From: an uncultured Actinomycetes bacterium
GTDB lineage: Bacteria; Actinomycetota; Acidimicrobiia; IMCC26256; PALSA-555
Direction: 5' to 3'
NCBI GenBank assembly: GCA_937927875.1
Contig: CALEYV010000128.1
Location: 1 to 15,364 of the forward strand
Length of the DNA: 15,364 nucleotides
Shown here: one piece after another, positions 1 to 6,522 of the stretch
Layout of the letters: each line of letters begins with the position of its first letter
Numbering within the stretch: position 1 is the first letter of the stretch
Translations under genes and position numbers: made by a program
Notes under the pieces: model-generated
Databases searched by the model: none
Told to the model about the DNA's origin: nothing
Seen by the model: the letters and a program-made list of their open reading frames with translations, nothing else

Positions 1-40
1 CTGCCTGTCTCGTGGGCTCGGAGATGTGTATAAGAGACAG
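1..40 (+). other. Illumina Nextera adapter contamination (not genomic)
   Basis: Bases 7-40 match the Nextera read-2 transposase adapter from memory. This includes the 19-base Tn5 mosaic end AGATGTGTATAAGAGACAG at 22-40. Bases 1-6 (CTGCCT) agree with the last six bases of a Nextera i7 index primer, which I recall as the N703 type. Genomic sequence therefore begins at 41. Any protein read through this segment is artificial: the three frames give peptides beginning MCIRDR or MYKRQ on plus and a CLLYTSPSPRDRQ tail on minus, all familiar as adapter-derived sequences in protein databases. Confidence 0.97.
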
Positions 41-2385
41 ACCACGAGCACGGCGCCGAAGCCGAACGACATGGCCAGGATCGTGGAGAGCACGGCGCCG
101 ATCACCGACGCGAAGCCGTTCACGGCCCAGCCCCAGGCGACGTACTCGCGGGCGTGCTCGGTCATGCCGGCCACGGCGCCGATGCCGAGCGGCATGAACG
201 TGCCGAGGCAGAGTCCGAGCGGCGCCAGGACGGCGATGGCGACCGGGACCCGGGCCGCCAGTGGCCAGCCGAGCAGGGCGTCGGTCAGCGGCGTCAGCCC
301 CAGCAGGTAGAAGAGGGTGAGGGCGGTGATGGCGACGAGCAGGCGCGGGAGCACCCGCCGGGGCCGGTCCTTGACCCGCTCGCTGAGGTAGGCGCCGAGC
401 CCGGTGAACACGAGGATCGACATCAGGGTGACGGTGAGGGAGTAGGTGGGGTAGCCAAGGAAGAGGATGAGGCGCTGGATGAGCGTCACCTCGAAGAAGA
501 TGAAGCCGAACCCGAGCAGCGCGAAGTAGGCGGCCGACTGCCGCTTGCGCGGCAGCTCCGACCAGGTCTGGCGGATCCGCACGAACGGCAGGAGCAGGAA
601 GACCGCGGCGAGGACGATCGCGATTCCGAGCAGGAGGAGCAGGACGCGCTCACCGACCGCCTGCTCGAAGTCGCGCTTGTCGATGGGCTTCGTGAAGTTG
701 CGGATGACGTCGGTGAAGGGCGTGAAGTGCCAGAAGAACGGGCGGTTGTCGCTGATGGGGCGGACGTCGAACGGGTACGAGCGGTAGAAGTCATCGAGCG
801 GCGCGCCGGCGGGGCGGGTGACGAGCCGGCTGACCGGGTTCGCGTCGGCCGGGCGACCGGGGGCGTACTTCAGGGTCGCGCCCCGCACCGCCGGCAGCGC
901 GCTGGTGAGGCGGGCGACGTCGGCTGGGCTGAAGGCGTCGCGCCGCACCAGGATCGTGCTCAGCGAGAAGCCGTTGATGTCCGGTGAGCTGGCCACCATG
1001 ATGTGGTTGGTGGGGTCGTGCACCCCGAGCTCGCCGAGGGCGTGCCGGGCGGTGGCGACGTAGCGCAACGTCCGGTTCAGCTTGTCGAACTCGCCGAACT
1101 GCACGGCGAGCAGCCCGTGCCGGCTCAGGTGCTGCAGGCTGTCGACGATGGCGTTGCTCGTGTAGAGGTAGCTCTCGGAGAGGACGTAGGCGCCCGCGGC
1201 GGCCGCGTTGGCGGCGTAGCTGTCCGGGGCCGGGAACCAGACCAGCTGGTACCGGTCGTTGCTGCGCGCCAGGTACGACCGGCCGTCGCCCTTGACGAAG
1301 TTGACCTTCGGGTTCTGGGCCAGGTTCCCGTCGTAGCTGGCGTACTTGTGGGTCACGAGGTCCCAGGTGACCGGGTTCAGCTCGATGGCGTCGACGTGTC
1401 CCGACCTGTAGTAGAGGGACGTCAGCACCTCGTTGCCGCCCGCGGCGCCGATGATGAGGACGCGGGGCACACCGGGGCCGGTGATCGCGAACGGGAACTT
1501 GCGGGGATCGGTCTCGAAGCGGGTCAGGGTGGCGGGGTTGCCGTCGTACCGGAAGATCCCCGAGCCCTGCAGCCCGTCGTGGAACAGGATGTGCTCGTTG
1601 GCGTAGTTGCCGACGTCGACCCGGAAGATCGGGCTCCACGCCGAGTAGATCGTGTTCGAGGATGTCACCTGCGACTTCGTCGCGTCGTCCTTCACCTCCG
1701 GCAACAGCGAGGGGCGCGCGACGCCGACGGCCAGGACGACGACGAGCGCGGCGGCGCCGAGGATGACCTCCCGGGTCCGGCTCCGGAGCGCGATGCCGAG
1801 ACCGACCGCCGCCATGACGACCCCGGCCAGGATGATCGTGGCCGGCGGGCCGATCCAGGAGATGAGGGCGACGACGAGCGCGGCGGCGAGGCCGGCGCCG
1901 ATCAGGTCCGCGAAGTAGAGGCGCCCGATGTGCTCGGGCCGGCGGGCGAAGAGCGTGGCCACGATGACGCCGACGGCGAGGAACGACCAGAAGATTGCCA
2001 GGCAGATCAGCAGCAGTCGCGCCGTGGCCGACACCTGCGCGCGCGTGCCGTAGTCCCAGATGTTGAGGGTGTCGGTGGAGACGCTGGCGACGATCACGTA
2101 GCCGATCGCCACGCTCAGCGCCCCGGCCAGGAAGCTCCACTGCAGGATCGCGTCCGTCGCGGCCTCTCGGATCCGGCGGGAGACGGCGACGATGACGCCG
2201 CCGGTCCCGATTCCGAGCAACGCCAGGCCGATGACGAGATACGTGTAGTAGTAGAAGAGCTTGAACGAGATGATCCGCGTGTAGGCGATCTCGAGCAGCA
2301 GCGCGGCGAAGCTCACGGCCAGGATCTGGACCGCGTGGGCGCGAACCGACGACTCGGCGCGCGTCCCCATGTCGCTGCGTGCCAT
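41..2385 (-). CDS. Membrane protein with central spermidine-synthase-like SAM domain, copy 1 (C-terminus cut off)
   Basis: The frame is open from the ATG at 2385 to the adapter junction, giving 781 genomic codons. By comparison with the paralog at 6523-8994, about 24 C-terminal residues are missing. Layout: hydrophobic segments over about residues 15-225; a soluble domain with the nucleotide-binding loop GAAGGNEV (313-320), acidic ELNP (335-338), GDGRSYL and LVWFPAPDSY (381-390); then a second set of membrane segments from about 585. The fold family is spermine/spermidine synthase, but the usual catalytic Asp of the DSSDP-type loop is replaced (Pro385 in my alignment by eye), so aminopropyl transfer is doubtful. 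The start was chosen because GGGGGA lies 6 bases upstream; the in-frame ATG at 2370 is an alternative. It is divergent from the NlpC-like gene. The family call is solid; the activity is unknown. Confidence 0.92.
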
Positions 2386-2424
2386 CGATTCCCCCGATCG
2401 CGGTCCTGGACCGCTCCCGGCGAG

Positions 2425-2430
2425 ACCCTA
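2425..2430 (-). promoter_or_regulatory. Putative -10 element for the copy 1 membrane SAM protein
   Basis: TAGGGT read on minus fits TANNNT and would give a leader of about 33 bases carrying the GGGGGA ribosome site. I see no good -35. The rest of the gap to the NlpC-like gene (2386-2578) shows nothing else I can support. Confidence 0.3.
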
Positions 2431-2578
2431 CGCCGCTCGCGCGCCACCTCCACAGCCGCGTCGGGTGGCGGCACCGCCTCGGGCGGCGCGACACGCGAGG
2501 GCGGCGCTCAAGCGCGTCTTTCGGGTGTCGATGGTCTTGACGGAAAGCCGGGGACCAGGGGGACGCGGGAGACGGGAC

Positions 2579-3385
2579 GTGAACAGCATCCAGAAGCCAC
2601 GCTCCGTTGCGTGGCGCCCCCGCCTCGGCGTCGCCGCCGTCGCGATCAGCGCCGTGATCCCAGCCGCCGCCCCCGGGCTTGCCACGGCGGCGGCGGTCTC
2701 GGCCGCTCCGACCCCGCCCGCCGACGTGACCCGGCCGGGGTCGTCGACCGGTCCGCTCCTGACCGAGGCTGCGCGCGAGTACACGACGATGGTCGCGACT
2801 CGCTACCAGCACCACAACGAGGAGAGCGAGGTCCGCCACACCTACTTCTATGACTGCGTTGGCTTCGTGTCGTACGCGATGACCCAGGCCGCACCGACCG
2901 CGTGGGCCAGCACCCGGGGCTTCGTCAAGCTCCGACCCGGCTACGTGCCGTCGCCGGCCCGGTACGTCGCGCTCTTCGACAAGGTCGACGCCGGAGCGAG
3001 CCTCGCCGGCTGGGCCGCGGTGCCGACGGTGACCAGTCTCCAGCCCGGCGACGTCATCGCCTGGTACTACGACGCCAACGCGACGTCGAAGCCGGGCAGC
3101 GCGTCGGGGCACGCAGTGGTCGTGGCCGGCCCGGTCAGTCAGACCGGTCCGGGCACATACTCATTGCTCGTCTACGACTCCACCGCGACGCCGCACGGAC
3201 CGAACGACACCCGGCTCACCAACCCCGCCAACCAGCCCGACGCCGGCGGCAAGCCCTCCGGGCTCGGCCGGGGCACGATCGGCATCCTGGCCACCCCCGG
3301 TGGGCAGATCAGCGCGGTGCAGTGGTCAGCCGGCGGCCGGAGCGTTCGATCGGCGCACTACGGCATGGGTCGCCCGGTCTCGTAG
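2579..3385 (+). CDS. Secreted NlpC/P60-like cysteine hydrolase
   Basis: The 268-residue protein starts at a GTG preceded by purine-rich GGGAGACGGGAC. Residues 6-15 are basic (KPRSVAWRPR), and a hydrophobic stretch with Ala-rich end (about 16-42) looks like a Sec signal peptide. The mature part has Cys93 in YDCVGFVSYA, which resembles the DCSGLV-type nucleophile motif of NlpC/P60 enzymes. PGDVIAW then precedes SGHAVVV with His178; Asp200 in VYDST is a possible third residue. Such enzymes usually cut peptidoglycan stem peptides, but no wall-binding repeat is present and the substrate is not shown. The frame stays open upstream to 2369, but only the GTG at 2579 gives a clean signal peptide. It converges on the AurF-like gene, 40 bases away. 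A more distant papain-like amidase is possible. Confidence 0.8.
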   Translation: MNSIQKPRSVAWRPRLGVAAVAISAVIPAAAPGLATAAAVSAAPTPPADVTRPGSSTGPLLTEAAREYTTMVATRYQHHNEESEVRHTYFYDCVGFVSYAMTQAAPTAWASTRGFVKLRPGYVPSPARYVALFDKVDAGASLAGWAAVPTVTSLQPGDVIAWYYDANATSKPGSASGHAVVVAGPVSQTGPGTYSLLVYDSTATPHGPNDTRLTNPANQPDAGGKPSGLGRGTIGILATPGGQISAVQWSAGGRSVRSAHYGMGRPVS

Positions 3386-3425
3386 CGCGTCGCAGCGGCG
3401 CCGGCGGCGAGGACCGGTGCGCGCG

Positions 3426-4358
3426 TCAAGCCGGGCGCGGGGACCCGTCTCGAGCGACGCCCGCCACCATTCGCCACAGCAGCGGGATACGGCCGGGGCG
3501 CAAGGCACCCCCGCCCAGGAGGCCGTTGAGCACGGCCCGGGCCGCCTCGCGCCGCAAGGCGACGCGCTCCGGCAGCCGCCGGACCCGCCGCCAGGTGCGA
3601 AGCGCGGGCAGCCCGACGGTCCGGTACACGAACGGCTGCACGATCATGTCGAACATGAACACGATGCCGAGCGGCACGATCCAGCGGACCGCGAGCCGGT
3701 CGGTCCAGGTCGCGCGCTCGTAGTGCTCGCCGACCGTCATCCGGGCGAAGGCCAGGTGCCGGGCTTCCTCGACCCGGTGGTACTGGCTGATCGCGCGCAC
3801 GTAGTCGTCGGTGTCGGGATGCTCAGCGGCCAGCCGCTGCAGGAGGTCCGGGATCTCCTCGCCGACCAGGACGAAGGCGTCAAGCGTGGCGGGCCGCCGG
3901 AACAGCAGGGGCAGCACATGCGACCGCATCGCGGTCGCCAGGCGGGTGTCGAACGGGTTCCACTGCCTCGGGGCCAGCTCGTCGACGAGCCGCACGAACA
4001 GCCGGGAGTGGCGCGTCTCCTCGCCGATCTCGTGGAGGGCGTAGGTGAACCGGGGGTCGGTGACGTCGCGGCTGAGCGCGAGCTGGTAGCCGAACCCGGA
4101 CATCAGCACCGCCTCGAAGAGGAGACCGAACCGCACCACCGAGGCCAGCTCCTCGCGCGCCAGGGTGGCCCGCTGGGCGGCGGTCAGCTCCAGGTCGAGC
4201 CCCGCGATCGAGAGCAGGTCGTCGGGGACGGGCTGGGCCAGGTGAAGGGAGCCGGTCACCTCGAGATCGGGCTCGATGACCCGGCGGCCCGAGGCTCGGT
4301 TGAGCCGTCGCACCCGGGCGGCGTTGGTGTGCTCGGCCACGGTTCCGGTTGCGGTCAT
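3426..4358 (-). CDS. AurF-like di-iron oxygenase
   Basis: This 310-residue protein matches the p-aminobenzoate N-oxygenase (AurF) family. The expected seven metal ligands are visible in order: Glu82, then Glu114 and His117 in EETRH, Glu167 in VGEEIPD, then His194, Glu198 and His201 in HRVEEARH. The spacing of the last four matches AurF as I remember it (Glu to His 27 residues, then HxxxExxH). The family uses a non-heme di-iron centre and O2 to oxidise amines or other substrates in the cytoplasm; the substrate here is unknown. The ATG at 4358 has a strong ribosome site, GGGAGGA, 5 bases upstream. It is divergent from a TetR gene and shares its operator region, so repression by that regulator is likely. 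No biosynthetic partner gene lies beside it. Confidence 0.88.
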   Translation of the reverse strand: MTATGTVAEHTNAARVRRLNRASGRRVIEPDLEVTGSLHLAQPVPDDLLSIAGLDLELTAAQRATLAREELASVVRFGLLFEAVLMSGFGYQLALSRDVTDPRFTYALHEIGEETRHSRLFVRLVDELAPRQWNPFDTRLATAMRSHVLPLLFRRPATLDAFVLVGEEIPDLLQRLAAEHPDTDDYVRAISQYHRVEEARHLAFARMTVGEHYERATWTDRLAVRWIVPLGIVFMFDMIVQPFVYRTVGLPALRTWRRVRRLPERVALRREAARAVLNGLLGGGALRPGRIPLLWRMVAGVARDGSPRPA

Positions 4359-4400
4359 GGCGGTCCTCCCGGCGTGCTCGCTGGCCTGGGCGGTCCCGCC

Positions 4401-4429
4401 AACCTAGAGGATTTGATGGATTGACGCAA
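4401..4429 (-). promoter_or_regulatory. Putative promoter of the AurF-like gene
   Basis: Read on minus, TTGCGT (4429-4424) and TAGGTT (4406-4401) are separated by 17 bases. The transcript would have a leader of about 35 bases that includes GGGAGGA. The -35 lies inside the palindrome at 4409-4441. Confidence 0.55.
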
Positions 4430-4441
4430 TCCCTCAAATCC
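4409..4441. promoter_or_regulatory. Nested palindromic operator between aurF-like and tetR genes
   Basis: Outer arms GGATTTGA (4409-4416) and TCAAATCC (4434-4441) enclose inner arms GGATTG (4418-4423) and CAATCC (4427-4432) around ACG. One T/C mismatch pair separates inner from outer arms. This gives 14 paired positions on each side of a centre at 4425. It is AT-rich against its surroundings and lies exactly between the two opposed -10 elements. By position and symmetry it is the likely binding site of the adjacent TetR protein, possibly for two dimers. Confidence 0.75.
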
Positions 4442-4448
4442 GTAGGCT
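4421..4448 (+). promoter_or_regulatory. Putative promoter of the tetR gene, probably leaderless
   Basis: TTGACG (4421-4426) and TAGGCT (4443-4448) are 16 bases apart. Initiation 7-9 bases further on falls at the GTG start codon at 4457, and there is no Shine-Dalgarno sequence. The -35 is inside the palindrome, so the regulator probably represses itself. Confidence 0.6.
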
Positions 4449-4456
4449 AGGCTGCC

Positions 4457-5086
4457 GTGGTGGCGATCGCGGCACCGACGACGGCGAAGGGGGAGCGGAC
4501 CCGGCAGGTGCTCCTCGACGCCGCGATCGACCGCTTCGGGCGGGACGGCTTCCGGGGGACGTCCCTGGCCGCGATCGCCCGCGACGCCCGCCTCAGCGGC
4601 ACCGCCGCGTACGCCTACTTCCCGAGCAAGGAGGCGCTGTTCGTCGCTGCCGTCGACGAGGACGCGGCGGCCGTCCTGCGGGAGGGCCTGGCGACGCTCG
4701 AGGACGATGTCATCGACGTCGATCGCTGGCGCGAGACGCTGATCTTCACGCTCATGGCCGCGGTCGAACGCCATTCGCTGGCCCGGCGCATCCTCGCCGG
4801 CCGGGAGCCCGACTTCAGCATCCGGCTGCTCACCATCCCGGCGCTGGAGCAGCTCCGCCTGGCCACCCGGGAGCGCCTCCGCCGCCAGCAGATCGCCGGC
4901 GAGGTCCGCGCCGACGTCGACCCCGAGACCATGGCCAACGGGTTGGTGGCGATCGTGCTCTCGGTGCTCATGTCGCTCGTCCAGACCGGCACCGACGCCG
5001 CCGCGCTCCTCGGCCGCGACGTCGCGGCGGTCATCGAGGCCGCGCTGCGCCCGCCCGACGTCGGCATCGCGCACCGCGCTCGCTGA
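4457..5086 (+). CDS. TetR/AcrR family transcriptional regulator
   Basis: This 209-residue protein has a typical TetR N-terminus: a helical lead-in (RTRQVLLDAAIDRFGRDGF) and a helix-turn-helix at about residues 35-60. The latter contains TSLAAIARDARLSG and the conserved AYAYFPSKEALF. The C-terminal helical ligand-binding half is divergent, and no ligand can be read from it. The start is the GTG at 4457; the next codon is also GTG. It is divergent from the AurF-like oxygenase and almost certainly controls it and itself through the palindrome at 4409-4441. A substrate or product of the oxygenase is a reasonable guess for the inducer. It converges on the glycoside hydrolase gene, ending 25 bases from that gene's stop. 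Confidence 0.93.
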   Translation: MVAIAAPTTAKGERTRQVLLDAAIDRFGRDGFRGTSLAAIARDARLSGTAAYAYFPSKEALFVAAVDEDAAAVLREGLATLEDDVIDVDRWRETLIFTLMAAVERHSLARRILAGREPDFSIRLLTIPALEQLRLATRERLRRQQIAGEVRADVDPETMANGLVAIVLSVLMSLVQTGTDAAALLGRDVAAVIEAALRPPDVGIAHRAR

Positions 5087-5103
5087 GCGCGGCGACGGCC
5101 GTC
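5076..5103. terminator. Possible stem-loops between convergent genes
   Basis: GCGCTC (5076-5081) and GAGCGC (5085-5090) form a short hairpin over the tetR stop codon. A self-complementary decamer GACGGCCGTC (5094-5103) follows. There is no T-run, so this is only a weak candidate for a bidirectional terminator in the 25-base gap. Confidence 0.25.
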
Positions 5104-5111
5104 GGGGCGTG

Positions 5112-6446
5112 TCAGTCGCCCGGCGCGCCGTCGAGGAGGTCCAGGACCAGCGCCGCGGTCCAGGAGAACGCCTCGGCCCCGAACCCGGTCCCGACCAGTG
5201 GCGAGAAGTACTCGAAGCAGCCGCGGTCGCGGACGAGCTCGAGCGTTCGGTCGGCGAGGTCGTCGGCGACGGCGGTCGCTCCCGACCGGCGCAAGCCCTG
5301 GATGACGATCCAGTTCGTGTTCACCCAGGTCGGGCCCTTCCAGTAGCGCTCGGGCTCGAACTGGGGGGCGTCGGTCGGGACGCTCGGCACCGGGAACCGG
5401 GGCCAGAAGCCGGCGCCGGTCAGCCGCGCGATCAGCGCCTCGGCGCGCGGTGGGGACGCGGCTCCCGCCCACAGCGGCGCGAAGGTCGCCACGGTCGGGA
5501 TCCGGATCAGCGCGCCGGTCGTCGCGTGGCGCGAGTAGTACTGCCCGGTTTCGTCGTCCCAGAGCTCCTCGAGGGCGGCGTCGGTCGCGGCGCTGGCGCG
5601 GCGGAGGTCGTCCGGCAGCTCCAGGTCGAACTCGTCGGCGAGCTGCGCGAGCGCCTGGTTGGCGACGGCGAGGATCGCGTTGAAGGCCAGATCCTCGATC
5701 ACGACGGAGCGATTCGGGGGGAGGCGGGCGAGGTCGAACCGGTGACGCCGTGCCACCCGAGCCAGCGCCAGCATGCGGAGGCCGTCGTCGTCGCTCGGTC
5801 GCTCGGCCGCCGGCACGTAGCGGGTGTCGCGGCGGACGAAGCGCACCAGGCGGCTGAGCCGCAGGCCGATCGCCAGCCGCAGCCACCACGGTCCCCGGAG
5901 CCGCGCCAGCTCGTCCATCCACGGCGGCGTCGTGTCCAGCCCGCACTCCCACGGGTGGATGAGGCGCACAAGCCCCCGCCGGTCCGGGTCGCGCTCGCGG
6001 TAGAGCCAGCCGTGGTAGCGAACGAGCCGCGGGAAGAGGTCGGCGACGAAGGCGGCGCGGTCGGCGCGCGGCAGGGCCCGCGCGACCTGCCGCGCCGCCA
6101 CGGCCGGCAGCGGCGGCTGGGTGACGCACGAGGTGTCGATCCCCCGCGGCGCCCGCGGGTCGGTCTTCGAGCGCCACATGCGCCGGCTGGCCCGGTCGTG
6201 GACGCCCGCCGCGAAGACCAGATGGGGCAGCATCCCGTTGCTCCACTGGGCGCGGAACAGCGACCGCAGCTCGACCGCGGCCCGGTGCGGATCCGGGCCG
6301 GCCAGGCCGATGGCCACGAAGCACGAGTCCCACAGCCACTGGTGCGGGTAGAGGTCCCGGCTCGGGCACGTCCAGTCACCGCGCCGGTTCTGGTCGAGGA
6401 CGTCCATCGCCCGCGACGCGAGGTCGCGCGCCGAGCCGGTCGTCAT
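5112..6446 (-). CDS. Glucosylglycerate / mannosylglycerate hydrolase (GH63-type)
   Basis: At 444 residues this is close to the roughly 446 I recall for mycobacterial glucosylglycerate hydrolase. Visible family signatures are YPHQWLWDSCFVAIGLA (about 33-49), HPWECGLDTTPPW (164-176) with Asp171 as likely general acid, KGPTWVNTNW, and FEYFSP near the end. Glu412 is the likely second catalytic residue, with Glu425 in GAEAFSW as the alternative. Such enzymes split glucosylglycerate or mannosylglycerate into sugar and glycerate in the cytoplasm, recycling compatible solutes; which one is used here cannot be read. There is no signal peptide. ATG 6446 follows a -10-like TAGCCT by 9 bases without a ribosome site, suggesting a leaderless message. 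No glucosylglycerate synthase gene is present in the window. Confidence 0.85.
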   Translation of the reverse strand: MTTGSARDLASRAMDVLDQNRRGDWTCPSRDLYPHQWLWDSCFVAIGLAGPDPHRAAVELRSLFRAQWSNGMLPHLVFAAGVHDRASRRMWRSKTDPRAPRGIDTSCVTQPPLPAVAARQVARALPRADRAAFVADLFPRLVRYHGWLYRERDPDRRGLVRLIHPWECGLDTTPPWMDELARLRGPWWLRLAIGLRLSRLVRFVRRDTRYVPAAERPSDDDGLRMLALARVARRHRFDLARLPPNRSVVIEDLAFNAILAVANQALAQLADEFDLELPDDLRRASAATDAALEELWDDETGQYYSRHATTGALIRIPTVATFAPLWAGAASPPRAEALIARLTGAGFWPRFPVPSVPTDAPQFEPERYWKGPTWVNTNWIVIQGLRRSGATAVADDLADRTLELVRDRGCFEYFSPLVGTGFGAEAFSWTAALVLDLLDGAPGD

Positions 6447-6455
6447 GGCCCGCGG

Positions 6456-6461
6456 AGGCTA
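6456..6461 (-). promoter_or_regulatory. Putative -10 of the glycoside hydrolase gene (leaderless)
   Basis: TAGCCT on minus ends 9 bases before ATG 6446, which fits initiation at or next to the start codon. No clear -35 is seen. It suggests the hydrolase has its own promoter although the upstream same-strand gene ends only 76 bases away. Confidence 0.4.
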
Positions 6462-6522
6462 CCGGTGGCCGGCTCGGGCCCCGGCCAGCCGAGCGCCGGA
6501 GCTCGCGGCTTCGATCCGGCGG

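Noticed and set aside
22..40. Tn5 mosaic end as evidence of a natural transposon
   Set aside because: It is the hyperactive mosaic end used in library preparation, joined to the adapter sequence. No transposase or second end is present.
12..310. Small plus-strand frames beginning MGSEMCIRDR and MYKRQ
   Set aside because: Their starts are translated Nextera adapter, and the remainder is antisense to copy 1.
1003..2853. A 616-codon open frame on plus, opposite copy 1
   Set aside because: It has the same antisense composition and overlaps the start of the NlpC-like gene in another frame.
791..3112. A 773-codon open frame on minus across copy 1 and the NlpC-like gene
   Set aside because: It is out of frame with copy 1, is Arg/Pro/Gly-rich without domains, and crosses two real divergent genes. 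It is a GC-rich shadow.
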